From Actinomadura graeca (GTDB lineage Bacteria > Actinomycetota > Actinomycetes > Streptosporangiales > Streptosporangiaceae): a stretch of DNA of 64,000 nucleotides. The number at the start of each line of letters is the position of its first letter. Positions within the stretch are counted from its first letter, which is position 1. The notes below the pieces were generated by a model. The model ran no database searches. It worked only from the letters and a program-made list of their open reading frames with translations, and was not told the DNA's origin. The translations under genes were made by a program, and so were the position numbers. The DNA lies in assembly GCF_019175365.1 (NCBI RefSeq), contig NZ_CP059572.1:6944001-7008000 (forward strand), read 5' to 3'. Below are positions 8,244 through 18,817 of this stretch, piece after piece.

Positions 8244-9167
8244 ATGAAGAACATCATCCGTGGAGCGGCCCTCGGCCTCGTGGCGGTCCTGGCGCTGTCG
8301 GGCTGCGGCGGAGGGGACGACGGCGGCGACGGCAACCCGCTGTCCGGCGGTGGCGAGAAGGGCACCATCACCGTCGGCGGGGCCAACTTCCCCGAGAGCG
8401 GCCTCATCGGCGAGCTGTACGCGCAGGCGCTGGAGGCCAAGGGCCTGAAGGTCCAGCGCAAGTTCAACATCGGCGCCCGCGAGATCTACTACGACCAGGT
8501 CGTCAAGGGCGGCATCAGCGTGATGCCCGAGTACAACGGCGCGCTGCTCACCACGTCGGTGGACAAGTCCAGCACCGCGGCCACCACCGAGGAGATCAAC
8601 GCCGCGCTCAAGGCCAAGCTGCCGCCGAGCGTCGAGATCCTGGACTCGGCCAAGGCGGAGGACAAGGACTCCGTCACCGTCAACCCCCAGACCGCGTCCA
8701 AGTACAAGCTGAAGTCGATCGCGGATCTGAAGCCGGTCGCGGGGCAGCTCATCATCGCGGGCCCGTCCGAGTTCAAGACCCGCCAGCAGGGCCTCGTCGG
8801 CCTCAAGGCCAAGTACGGGCTGGAGTTCAAGAAGTTCCAGCCGTTCGACGCCGGGGCGCAGGCCACGCTCGTCAAGCTGCTGACCGAGGACAAGGTGCAG
8901 GCCGCCGACCTGTTCACCACCGACCCGACCATCCAGCAGAAGAAGCTCGTCGTGCTCGAAGACCCGCAGAACGTCTTCAGCGCCCAGAACGTGACACCGC
9001 TCGTCAACAAGACCGCCGTGAACACCGAGGCCCGGACGGCACTGAACGCCGTCTCGGCCAAGCTCACCACCCAGGACCTCCTGGACATGATGAAGCGCGT
9101 CGCCATCGACAAGGACGACCAGGAGACGGTCGCCAAGGACTGGCTGAAGAAGTCCGGCCTCGCCTGA
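8244..9167 (+). CDS. opuCC: Osmoprotectant-binding lipoprotein
   Basis: A 307-aa extracytoplasmic substrate-binding lipoprotein of the OpuC/ProX type. The signal peptide ends in the lipobox LALSGC with Cys21. The mature domain opens with ITVGGANFPESGLIGELYAQALEAKG, the usual start of quaternary-amine binding proteins. I prefer ATG 8244 over ATG 8238 because the AAGGA Shine-Dalgarno is 6 nt from the former but only 0-1 nt from the latter. It is the last gene of the four-gene operon and is followed by a very strong stem-loop. Confidence 0.92.
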   Translation: MKNIIRGAALGLVAVLALSGCGGGDDGGDGNPLSGGGEKGTITVGGANFPESGLIGELYAQALEAKGLKVQRKFNIGAREIYYDQVVKGGISVMPEYNGALLTTSVDKSSTAATTEEINAALKAKLPPSVEILDSAKAEDKDSVTVNPQTASKYKLKSIADLKPVAGQLIIAGPSEFKTRQQGLVGLKAKYGLEFKKFQPFDAGAQATLVKLLTEDKVQAADLFTTDPTIQQKKLVVLEDPQNVFSAQNVTPLVNKTAVNTEARTALNAVSAKLTTQDLLDMMKRVAIDKDDQETVAKDWLKKSGLA

Positions 9168-9181
9168 CGCAAGACGGCCGA

Positions 9182-9222
9182 GTCCCCGTAGGCGCCCGCC
9201 CCGCACGGGCGCCTACGGGGAC
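9182..9222. terminator. 17-bp perfect stem-loop terminator
   Basis: The 17-nt arm at 9182-9198 (starts GTCCCCGTAGGC) and its exact complement at 9206-9222 flank a 7-nt loop. It lies between the convergent binding-protein gene and the secreted-protein gene, so it probably ends transcription from both sides. Confidence 0.85.
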
Positions 9223-9265
9223 GGTCACGCGGGTACCGCGGGCACCGCCCCGATCGGGCCGGTGC

Positions 9266-9799
9266 TCAGTACCAGGTGGTGCACGCGAACTGCTCGATGC
9301 CGACGTTGCTCCCGCAGGCCCGCATCCTCCACGCGGGATCCGGCGAGGTGAAGTGGAACTTGGTGGCCTTGTCGTCCCCGTTCGAGGTCCGGAACGGCCC
9401 GCACTGGAGCCAGGTGCGGCCGTGGTCGAAGCTCACGTCCATCCAGAGGTACTTCCCCTTGCCCGCCCTGTTCGGAGGGAAGTGTCCCCACACCACCTTC
9501 TTGCCGTTCGCGTTGGATTTGCCTTCCTCCAGCTTCACGGCCCCGCCGCCGGGCACCGCCACCTGGCGGACCGTCCGCAGATGAGTCGTGTTCGGGTGGG
9601 GCCAGGTCCAGCTGTCGCAGTCCTTGACCGAGGCGGTCGCCGGGGTCGCGGTCGTGGCCGGGGCGGCGGCCACCAGTGGCGCCGCCACGAGCAGGGTGAG
9701 GGCCGCGGACCTCACCGTGAACGTCGTCTTCCTGCGGCCCGGGGCGCCCCCGCCGTTCGCGTGGCGCCGGGGCCGGTCGATGGTGGTCCAGGTGGCCAT
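9266..9799 (-). CDS. Secreted protein of unknown function
   Basis: A 177-aa protein with a long signal peptide (n-region RRHANGGGAPGRRKTTF, then a hydrophobic LTLLVAAPLVAAAP core and a probable cleavage after ATA or TAS). The mature part has four Cys residues, which could form two disulfides, and several Trp residues. I chose ATG 9799 because GAGGAG lies 6 nt upstream; the open frame continues 19 codons further. I do not recognise a family. The beta-rich, disulfide-bearing composition resembles small exported domains of actinomycetes. It is convergent with the osmoprotectant operon and lies downstream of the response regulator gene in the same direction. Confidence 0.65.
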   Translation of the reverse strand: MATWTTIDRPRRHANGGGAPGRRKTTFTVRSAALTLLVAAPLVAAAPATTATPATASVKDCDSWTWPHPNTTHLRTVRQVAVPGGGAVKLEEGKSNANGKKVVWGHFPPNRAGKGKYLWMDVSFDHGRTWLQCGPFRTSNGDDKATKFHFTSPDPAWRMRACGSNVGIEQFACTTWY

Positions 9800-9940
9800 C
9801 GGTCTCCTCGCTTTCGTCGCGTTCCGTTCTCCGCCGCTACCCGCGGTGACGGTCACGACTCTGCGGCGCCCGACGGCCCGGGCGCATGAGGCGGCCGGCT
9901 CAATCCGTCCCGCCCGGTGCCCGGACGGGACGGCGCGAGA

Positions 9941-10606
9941 TCAGTCCGTGCCGAGACCCGCGTCGCGCGCGCGGGCGACGGCCTGCGCGCGGCAGTCGAC
10001 CTGGAGCTTGTCGAAGATGTGCCCGATGTGATTGCGGACGGTCTTCTCCGCGACGACCAGCTCCCGCGCGATGCGGTGGTTGTTGTGCCCGCGTGCCACC
10101 AGGTCGAGCACCTCGCGCTCGCGGGCGGTGAGCATCGGCAGGACCTGCGGGGCCCCGGCGGGCCCGAGGCCGGAGAGCAGGGCGCCGATGCGCTCGGCGA
10201 TGTGAGGGCCGAACGCCGCGCCGCCCGTCGCGACCGTGCGGACCGCGTGCAGCACCGTGTCCCGTCCGGCGCCCTTGAGCAGGAAGCCGCGGGCCCCCGC
10301 GCGCAGGGCGTGCAGGAGGCTGTCGTCGTCGCACATGGTCAGGATCAGCACCGGCACGCCGGGCGCGCGCTCGGCGAGGGTGCGGGTGGCCTCGATGCCG
10401 GAGGCGCCGGGAAGCATGATGTCCATCAGCACGACGTCGGGCCGGTGGAGCTCGACCGCGTCGGGCACCTCGGCGGCGGTGTCGGCCTCGGCGACCACCC
10501 GGATGTCGTCGCTGCTGTCGAGCGCGGCGCGCAGGCCGGAGCGGAACAGCGGATGGTCGTCCACGATCAGGACACGGACGGTCGGCTCGGCGTCCACAGA
10601 GGTCAT
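9941..10606 (-). CDS. NarL/LuxR-family response regulator
   Basis: A 221-aa two-component response regulator. The receiver domain spans residues ~10-125, with the phospho-acceptor Asp in VVLMDIMLPGASG and acidic residues in VLIVDDHP; it is followed by a LuxR-type HTH (LTAREREVLDLVARGHNNHRIARELVVAEKTVRNHIGHIFDKL). It is divergent from the sensor kinase starting at 10762, its probable partner. Targets are unknown. Confidence 0.93.
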   Translation of the reverse strand: MTSVDAEPTVRVLIVDDHPLFRSGLRAALDSSDDIRVVAEADTAAEVPDAVELHRPDVVLMDIMLPGASGIEATRTLAERAPGVPVLILTMCDDDSLLHALRAGARGFLLKGAGRDTVLHAVRTVATGGAAFGPHIAERIGALLSGLGPAGAPQVLPMLTAREREVLDLVARGHNNHRIARELVVAEKTVRNHIGHIFDKLQVDCRAQAVARARDAGLGTD

Positions 10607-10761
10607 ACTAAGGGTGACCGGCCGCGACCGTAGGTGACATCCTGGGGATGGAATGCGGTCCGGGACGGCAGGCGACCCTGAGGCACTGGTCCCACGCGCC
10701 TGGGGCGGCGGGCGGGCGAGTGTGGAAGACGTCCCTGGCCAGGCTCAGGAAGGACACCGGT

Positions 10762-12852
10762 ATGTCGCTCCTTGTGCCGGACCGAACGGAGAGGGGCCTG
10801 CCGAACCGGGAGCTCCTCGCCGCGGCGGCGACCTGCACCGTCGCGCAGGTGGCGCTGGTGGTGTGGGGAGTGGCGCTGCTGCAACGGCACCGGCACGGCG
10901 TCGGCCCGCCCGTCCTCCTCGCGGACGACGCCGCGGTGGCGCTGGTCGGGCTGCTCCTGGCCGTCGCCGGGCTGCTGATCGTCGCGCACCGCTCCGGCCG
11001 GGCGGTGGGGTGGCTGCTGCTGGCCAGCGGGCCGCTCCTCGTCGTCGCCCGCGTGGCGGCGGTCGCGGTCGCGGCACGTCCTGGATCCGCCGTCACGGCC
11101 CTGGCCGTGCTGCTGGTCAGGATCCCCGTGATGACCCTGGTCACCGTGGTGATCGCGATGTTGCCGATGCTGTTCCCCTCCGGCCGGCTGCCCCGGCGCG
11201 CCCTGCGCTGGTATGGGGCGGCCGTCGCGGTCTGGGGGGCCCTGCGCGCCTACCTCGACCTCGCCCGCCATCCCGAGCCGTTCGGCGTCCCCAACCCGCT
11301 GGTCCCCGGCGCGACCGGCGGGACGGTGCGGGAGCTGTCGGCCGCGCTGGACTTCCCGATCGCGATGACCGGGCCGCTGCTGCTGGCCGTCACGCTTGCG
11401 GTGATGGTCCCGCGCTGGCGGCGCGGCGGCGGGCCGCCCTGGTGGCAGACGGTCGCGTTCATCGTCCCGTTCGCCGTCTGGGTGACCGCCCTCACGCTCG
11501 ACCGCTCGATGACGCTGGAGGGATGGCCGCGGCTGGGGCTGCTCGGCGGCAGCGCGCTGGGCTGGGCGGTGGCCCTCGCCTGCGTCTTCACCCGCGACCG
11601 GATCTGGGTGATCGACCGGCCCACACGCCGCCTGCTGACCGCGTTCGTGCTGGTCACCGGGGTCATCCTGGTCTATGGCGCGGTGATCGCGGTGGTCACG
11701 GCCGCCCGGTGGGACGGCCGCGGCACCGCGGTCGTGCTGCCGGCCTGCCTGATCTTCGCCGCCGGCGCGGCGCTGCGTCCGACCGCCCGCTGGTGCGCCC
11801 GGGCGGTCGACCGCCTCTACTACGGCGAACGCTCCCGCCCCTACCAGCTCGCGCGCGACCTCGCCGAACGCCTCAGCCGGACCGTCCGTCCCCAGGACGC
11901 GCCGGCGCTGCTGTGCGCGACCGCCGTCGACGACCTCCGCCTGCCCGGCGCCCGCCTGGTCGTCCCCACGCAGGGAGGGGCCCGCGAACTGGCCGCCGCC
12001 GGCCGCCCCGCCGACCCGGCCCGGCACGACGGCGGCAAGGGCCCCGAGGAGGAGTTCGAGCTGGCCTACGACGGCGCGGTCATCGGGCACCTGCGGGTCC
12101 GGCCCCGCGACGCCGGTGCCCTGGACGGCCAAGACCGCGAGGTCCTGCGGTTCCTCGCGGACCAGGCCGCCCCCGCCGTGGCGTCCCTGCGCCTGTACGA
12201 GGACCTGCGCGCGGGCCGCGAGCAGCTCCTCACCGCCCGGGAGACCGAACGGTGGCGGCTGCGCCGCGACATCCACGACGGCATCGGCCCCGCCCTTTCC
12301 GCGCTGCGCCTGCGCATCGACACCGCGCGGGCCGCCGTCCCCGACGGTTCCGGCGCCTCGGCGTCCCTGGGCCAGATCTCCGGCCACGTCGCCGACCTGA
12401 TCGACGAGGTCCGCCGCATCTCCGCGGGGCTGGTCCCCGGCGCGCTCGCCGACGTCGGCCTCGGCCCCGCCGTCCGCGGCCTGGCCGAACGGCTCGCCGG
12501 GACGAGCACGCGGATCGACGTCCGCCTCCGCCCCGACCCGCTGCCGCCCCTGCCCGCCGCCCTCGAAACGGCCGCCTACCGCATCGCCGCCGAGGCCATC
12601 ACCAACCTCGTCCGCCACGCGCGGGCCCGCCACGCCCTGGTCACGCTGTCCGCGGACGGCTCCGCCGTCAGGGTGGGGGTCCGCGACGACGGCATCGGCA
12701 TCACCCCGCACCGCCCGTCCACCGGCGTCGGCCTCCAGTCCATGGCCGAACGCGCAGCGGAACTCGGCGGCACCTTCGACATCTCCAGCGGCGCCCGTGG
12801 CACCATCGTCCGAGCCCGCCTCCCCTGGACGGCCCCAGACCCGGCCCCGTAA
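10762..12852 (+). CDS. Membrane sensor histidine kinase (HisKA_3 type)
   Basis: A 696-aa kinase. About eight to ten membrane helices occupy residues ~15-340, followed by a GAF-like linker region (ARDLAERLSRTVRPQDAPALLCATAV onward), the dimerisation/phosphotransfer box ETERWRLRRDIHDGIGPALSALRLRID with the phosphorylated His, and a HATPase_c domain with the N box EAITNLVRHARARHALV and G box VRDDGIGI. I chose ATG 10762 because AGGAAGGA lies 7 nt upstream; the frame is open 38 codons further back. The many N-terminal helices suggest a membrane or envelope signal. The partner is most likely the divergent regulator at 9941-10606. Confidence 0.9.
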   Translation: MSLLVPDRTERGLPNRELLAAAATCTVAQVALVVWGVALLQRHRHGVGPPVLLADDAAVALVGLLLAVAGLLIVAHRSGRAVGWLLLASGPLLVVARVAAVAVAARPGSAVTALAVLLVRIPVMTLVTVVIAMLPMLFPSGRLPRRALRWYGAAVAVWGALRAYLDLARHPEPFGVPNPLVPGATGGTVRELSAALDFPIAMTGPLLLAVTLAVMVPRWRRGGGPPWWQTVAFIVPFAVWVTALTLDRSMTLEGWPRLGLLGGSALGWAVALACVFTRDRIWVIDRPTRRLLTAFVLVTGVILVYGAVIAVVTAARWDGRGTAVVLPACLIFAAGAALRPTARWCARAVDRLYYGERSRPYQLARDLAERLSRTVRPQDAPALLCATAVDDLRLPGARLVVPTQGGARELAAAGRPADPARHDGGKGPEEEFELAYDGAVIGHLRVRPRDAGALDGQDREVLRFLADQAAPAVASLRLYEDLRAGREQLLTARETERWRLRRDIHDGIGPALSALRLRIDTARAAVPDGSGASASLGQISGHVADLIDEVRRISAGLVPGALADVGLGPAVRGLAERLAGTSTRIDVRLRPDPLPPLPAALETAAYRIAAEAITNLVRHARARHALVTLSADGSAVRVGVRDDGIGITPHRPSTGVGLQSMAERAAELGGTFDISSGARGTIVRARLPWTAPDPAP

Positions 12853-13060
12853 GGAACCGAAGTCGCACCGATCCGGGGGTGGTCGGTGTGCGAATGCTCT
12901 GTAGGCGGACTGTTCCGGCCGTTCGGTGAACGGGGCGGGACGTCCGTGGCGGCGGCGTGCCCGGCCTCGCAGCGGGCGGTCCGGCCGGGGCTCTCGCTGA
13001 CCGGCGGGCCGTGTCGTCGACGATCGGACCTGATGACACACCGTCCTTTTGGGGTGCACC

Positions 13061-13492
13061 ATGCTCGCTCTCGCTCGCGCGGAACCGGCCGTCTCGATGT
13101 ACTGGCGGCGGGAGTTCCGCGGCACGGCCGACCGGATCCGGCTCGTCCGGGCGTTCGCCGCGCAACTGCTGGTCGACTTCCCGGTCCTGGACGACGTGCT
13201 GCTCGTGCTGGACGAGCTGGCCGTCAACGCGATCCGCCACACGCGGTCGGGGCAGGAGGGCGGCCGGTTCACCGTGGACGTGAGCATGGACGTCGCCGGT
13301 GTCATCGTCTACGTCGCCGACCAGGGCGGGCCGGGGGAGCCGCGGCTGCGGAGCGTCTTCGACCTCGCCGAAGGGGGGCGCGGGCTGCTGACCGTGGACG
13401 CGCTCGCCGCCACCTGGTCGTGGACCGGCGACGCGCGCGGGCGTGTCGTCCGCGCCACGTTCCCCGCGCACCGCGCCGCGCCCCTCTACTAG
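13061..13492 (+). CDS. Anti-sigma-factor-like ATP-binding protein (HATPase_c)
   Basis: A 143-aa single-domain GHKL ATPase like the RsbW/SpoIIAB-type proteins that are numerous in actinomycetes. The N box is LLVLDELAVNAIRHT, and the G1 region IVYVADQGGPG and G2 region GGRGLLTVDALA are present. Such proteins bind sigma factors or anti-anti-sigma factors; no partner gene is adjacent, so the partner is unknown. The ATG at 13061 is preceded by GGGG about 7 nt upstream. Its TAG stop directly abuts the stop of the convergent IclR gene with no base between them. Confidence 0.8.
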   Translation: MLALARAEPAVSMYWRREFRGTADRIRLVRAFAAQLLVDFPVLDDVLLVLDELAVNAIRHTRSGQEGGRFTVDVSMDVAGVIVYVADQGGPGEPRLRSVFDLAEGGRGLLTVDALAATWSWTGDARGRVVRATFPAHRAAPLY

Positions 13493-14260
13493 TCAGGACT
13501 CGGAGGGCGGGCGGCCCGTCAGGCGGGTCGTCAGGGCCCGGGCCGTCTCACGGACGGGGGCCGCCAGCGCCGGCCAGGTGTCCGGGGGGCGGTCCTCGCG
13601 GCGGAACGTGACCGTGACGGCGGCCGTGGGGTGGCCGGTGTGGTCGAAGGCGCAGGCGGCGATGCTCGCGAAGCCCGCGGTGACGTGGCCGTCCTCGGCC
13701 GACCAGCCGCGGCGGGCGTCGTCGGCGAGGACGCGGCGGAGGTCGCGGAGCGTCGCCGGGCCGCGGCCGGTGCGGTCCACGAACGGGCCGGGGAACAGGG
13801 CGCGGACCTGCGCCGGGGGCAGGTGCGCCAGCAAGGAGCGGCCGCTCGCGGTGAGCTGGGCGGGCAGGCGGACGCCCACGTCGGTGACGAGGGTGGCGTG
13901 CCGGGGCGGCTGCTCCTTCAGCAGGTAGAGGATCTCCGGCCCGTGCAGGACGCCCAGTTGCGCGATCTCTCCGACGCGGTCCACGAGGCGGCGGAGCAGG
14001 GGGCGGGCGAGGCGTTCGAGGGGTTCATGGCGCAGGTAGGCGGAGCCGACCTCGAACGCGGCGACGCCGAGGCCCCACCGCCGCTCCTCGGGGAGGTAGG
14101 CGACGAAGCCGTCCGCGGCCATCGCGGTCAACAGGTGGTAGGTGCTGGAACGCGGCAGGGCCAGGGAGCGGGCTATCGCGGACGCGGGCAGCGGGCCCGC
14201 GGCCCCGGCCAGGAGGCGCAGGACGGCGAGGGCCCGCCGCGCCGCGGGGACCTGGCTCAT
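13493..14260 (-). CDS. IclR-family regulator, probable regulator of the hut operon
   Basis: A 255-aa regulator with an N-terminal winged helix (residues ~5-60; ASAIARSLALPRSSTYHLLTAMAADGFV) and the IclR effector-binding domain (residues ~75-245; TSG-like signature in FASIAACAFDHTGHPTAAVTV). It is transcribed divergently from hutH, 80 bp away, and an inverted repeat lies in that gap. The family generally binds small organic acids, and actinobacterial hut clusters often have an IclR member at this position, so histidine or urocanate is a reasonable effector. This is inferred from context. Confidence 0.9.
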   Translation of the reverse strand: MSQVPAARRALAVLRLLAGAAGPLPASAIARSLALPRSSTYHLLTAMAADGFVAYLPEERRWGLGVAAFEVGSAYLRHEPLERLARPLLRRLVDRVGEIAQLGVLHGPEILYLLKEQPPRHATLVTDVGVRLPAQLTASGRSLLAHLPPAQVRALFPGPFVDRTGRGPATLRDLRRVLADDARRGWSAEDGHVTAGFASIAACAFDHTGHPTAAVTVTFRREDRPPDTWPALAAPVRETARALTTRLTGRPPSES

Positions 14261-14268
14261 GCGCCCAT

Positions 14269-14286
14269 TGTCTCGTATGTGAGACA
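14269..14286. promoter_or_regulatory. Inverted repeat in the IclR-hutH intergenic region, candidate operator
   Basis: TGTCTC (14269-14274) and GAGACA (14281-14286) form a perfect 6-bp inverted repeat with a 6-nt spacer, 9 bp from the regulator start and 55 bp from hutH. Position and symmetry fit an IclR operator controlling both divergent units. Confidence 0.65.
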
Positions 14287-14340
14287 GAGGTCGCCGGACG
14301 GCCCTGCCTTCCGCGCCGTCCCGCCGACGATAGTGGGGGT

Positions 14341-15897
14341 ATGGGTTTCGTCATGGGGGGCACAGATGTCCGCGTCGGGCCGGATCCGCTGACGTTCGCG
14401 CAGGTCGCAGCGGTCGCGCGGGACGGCGCGCAGATCTCGCTGACCGACGAGGCGCTGAAGCTGATCGCCGCTTCGCGTGCGCATATCGAGGAACTGTCGG
14501 CCCGTCCCACACCCGTCTACGGGGTCTCGACCGGGTTCGGGGCACTGGCGACCCGGCACATCCCGCCCGGGTTGCGGGCCCAGCTCCAGCTGAACATCGT
14601 CCGGTCGCACGCGGCGGGGTCGGGGCCGGAGGTCGAGCGCGAGGTCGTCCGGGCGCTGATGCTGCTCAGGCTGCGGACGCTCGCCACCGGCCGGACGGGT
14701 GTCCAGCCCGTCACCGCACAGACCATGGCCGCGCTGCTCAACGCCGGCATCACGCCCCAGGTGTTCGAGTACGGGAGCCTCGGCTGCTCCGGGGACCTCG
14801 CCCCCCTCGCGCACGTCGCGCTGGCGCTGATCGGGGAGGGGTCGGTCAGGGACGCCCGAGGCGCGCTGGTGCCCGCGGCCGACGCGCTGGCCGCGGCCGG
14901 GATCGAGCCGGTGACGCTCGGCGCCAAGGAAGGCCTCGCCCTGCTCAACGGGACGGACGGCATGCTCGGCATGCTCGTCCTCGCCATCGGCGACCTGCAC
15001 CGGCTGCTGACCGCCGCCGACGTCGCGGCGGCCATGACCGTCGAGGCGCTGCTCGGCACCGACCGGGTGTTCGCCGCCGACCTGCAGGAGCTGCGGCCGC
15101 ATCCGGGGCAGGCCGCGTCCGCGGCGAACCTGCGGGCGCTGCTCGCCGGGTCGCAGATCATGGAGTCGCACCGGGGGCCCGACTGCACCCGCGTCCAGGA
15201 CGCGTACTCGCTGCGCTGCGCCCCCCAGGTGAACGGCGCCGCGCGGGACACCCTGGTCCACGCCGAGCTGGTCGCCGGACGGGAGCTGGCGTCCGCCGTC
15301 GACAACCCCGTCGTCCTGCCGGACGGGCGGGTGGAGTCCAACGGCAACTTCCACGGCGCCCCGGTCGCCTACGTCCTGGACTTCCTGGCGGTCCCGGCGG
15401 CCGACGTCGCGTCGATGTCCGAGCGGCGCACCGACCGGATGCTCGACAAGGGCCGCTCGTACGGGCTGCCCGCCTTCCTCGCCGACGACCCCGGCGTCGA
15501 CTCCGGGCACATGATCGCCCAGTACACGCAGGCGTCGATCGTCTCCGAGCTGAAGCGGCTCGCCGTCCCCGCGAGCGCCGACTCCATCCCCAGCTCGGCC
15601 ATGCAGGAGGACCACGTGTCCATGGGGTGGAACGCGGCCCGCAAGCTCCGCAGGGCGGTGGACGGGCTGACCCAGGTGGTCGCCATCGAGATCCTCACCG
15701 CCGCGCGGGCCCTGGACCTGCGCTTCCCGCTGCGTCCCGGGCCGGCGACCGCCGCGGTCGTCGCGCGGCTGCGGGAGGCCGTCCCGCCGCCCGGGCCGGA
15801 CCGCCACCTCGCCCCCGAGATCGCCGCCGCCACCGCGCTCGTCCGGGACGGCTCGCTCACCGCCGCCGCCGAGGCCGTCACCGGCCCCCTCTCCTAA
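14341..15897 (+). CDS. hutH: Histidine ammonia-lyase
   Basis: A 518-aa enzyme that deaminates L-histidine to trans-urocanate, the first step of histidine degradation. It contains the family signature [17 protein letters not shown]. The MIO cofactor should form from Cys149-Ser150-Gly151, where the textbook family has Ala-Ser-Gly; the essential Ser and Gly are kept. [11 protein letters not shown] near the N-terminus supplies the catalytic Tyr loop, and [10 protein letters not shown] and [18 protein letters not shown] are also typical. The start may be ATG 14341 or ATG 14353, neither with a clear RBS. It is the first gene of the hut operon, 10 bp before hutU. Confidence 0.95.
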   Translation: MGFVMGGTDVRVGPDPLTFAQVAAVARDGAQISLTDEALKLIAASRAHIEELSARPTPVYGVSTGFGALATRHIPPGLRAQLQLNIVRSHAAGSGPEVEREVVRALMLLRLRTLATGRTGVQPVTAQTMAALLNAGITPQVFEYGSLGCSGDLAPLAHVALALIGEGSVRDARGALVPAADALAAAGIEPVTLGAKEGLALLNGTDGMLGMLVLAIGDLHRLLTAADVAAAMTVEALLGTDRVFAADLQELRPHPGQAASAANLRALLAGSQIMESHRGPDCTRVQDAYSLRCAPQVNGAARDTLVHAELVAGRELASAVDNPVVLPDGRVESNGNFHGAPVAYVLDFLAVPAADVASMSERRTDRMLDKGRSYGLPAFLADDPGVDSGHMIAQYTQASIVSELKRLAVPASADSIPSSAMQEDHVSMGWNAARKLRRAVDGLTQVVAIEILTAARALDLRFPLRPGPATAAVVARLREAVPPPGPDRHLAPEIAAATALVRDGSLTAAAEAVTGPLS

Positions 15898-15907
15898 GGA
15901 GCCCGCA

Positions 15908-17592
<1,685 letters not shown>

Positions 17593-17596
<4 letters not shown>

Positions 17597-18807
17597 GCTT
17601 CGAGGAGATGTGGGCGGCGCTGCTGCCCGTCGGGCGGGACGGGGCGACCGGCGGCTACCACCGGTTCGCGTGGACGCCGCCGGAGCTTGAGTGCCGCGCC
17701 TGGTTCGCCGACGAGGCGCGCCGCCGCGGCCTGCCCGTCGAGCACGACACCAACGGCAACATGGTCGCCTGGTGGTACCCGGACGGCGGGGGACGCGGCG
17801 ATGCCGTCCTGACCGGCAGCCACCTGGACTCGGTGCCCGGCGGCGGCGCGTTCGACGGGCCGCTCGGCGTCGTCTCGGCGTTCGCGGCCGTGGACCTGCT
17901 GCGCGAGCGGGGCGCGCGGCTCCGCAGGCCCATCGGGATCGCGGCCTTCGCGGAGGAGGAGGGCGCGCGGTTCGGGGTCGCGTGCCTCGGGTCGCGGCTG
18001 CTGACCGGGGCGATCGACCCGGTGCGGGCGCGGGCGCTCACCGACGCCGACGGGCGCACCTTCGCCGAGGTCATGCACAACGCCGGGCTCGACCCGCAGG
18101 CCATCGGCCCCGACGAGGACCTCCTCGGACGCGTCGGCTGCCACGTCGAGCTCCACGTCGAGCAGGGGCGGGCGCTGCGCGGGCCGGTGGGGGTGGCTAG
18201 CGCGATCGTCCCGCACGGCCGGTGGCGGTTCGACTTCCACGGCGAGGGCAACCACGCCGGGACGACCCTGCTCGGCGACCGGCGCGACCCGATGCTGCCG
18301 TTCGCCGGGATGGTCCTCGCCGCGCGCGAGGCCGCCCGGCGCAACGGCACCGTCGCGACCGTCGGGAAGGTCAGGGTCGAGCCGGGCGGGGTAAACGCCA
18401 TCGCCTCGTCCGTCACCGCCTGGCTGGACGCCCGCGGCCCCGCCGACGACGCCGTCCGGCGGACGGTCGCGGAGGTCGACGAGGCCGCGCGGGCCGCCGC
18501 CCGCGCCCACCGGGTCGGCGTGGACCTCGCCGAGGAGTCCTACACCGAGATCGTCGACCTCGACCTCGCGCTGCGCGACCGCGTCCGCGACGCCGCCGAG
18601 GGCGTCCTGGACGGCGGCGTCCCCGTCCTGCCGACGGGGGCGGGACACGACGCGGGCATCCTGTCGGCCCGCGTGCCGGCCGCGATGCTGTTCGTCCGCA
18701 ACCCGACCGGCATCTCGCACGCGCCCGCCGAGTCCGCCGAGACCGCCGACTGCCTCGCGGGGGTGGAGGCCCTCACCGGGGTACTTGCCGACCTGGCCTG
18801 CGGGTAG
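17593..18807 (+). CDS. M20-family amidohydrolase (allantoate amidohydrolase-like), probable N-formylglutamate deformylase
   Basis: A 404-aa metallopeptidase-fold enzyme of the Zn-dependent hydantoinase/carbamoylase group. Metal ligands are visible in [17 protein letters not shown] (His, Asp), [10 protein letters not shown] (Glu pair), ELHVEQG (His) and GAGHDAGIL (His). Known relatives remove a carbamoyl or ureido group from N-carbamoyl amino acids or allantoate. Its position between hutU and hutF, in 4-bp overlap with hutU, and the absence of a hutG gene suggest that it cleaves N-formyl-L-glutamate, the HutF product, to glutamate and formate. That assignment is inference from context; a true allantoate or carbamoyl substrate is not excluded. 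Confidence 0.88.
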
Positions 18808-18817
18808 ATAACCGACT

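Noticed and set aside
12864..12892. Imperfect inverted repeat after the histidine kinase
   Set aside because: Only about 6 bp pair (CACCGA / TCGGTG) around an 11-nt loop, too weak to call a terminator.
10603..13305. 900-codon open frame on the minus strand opposite the histidine kinase
   Set aside because: Composition is that of an antisense reading of GC-rich codons (Gly, Arg, Gln, Asp runs), no domain is recognisable, and the plus-strand kinase explains the region.
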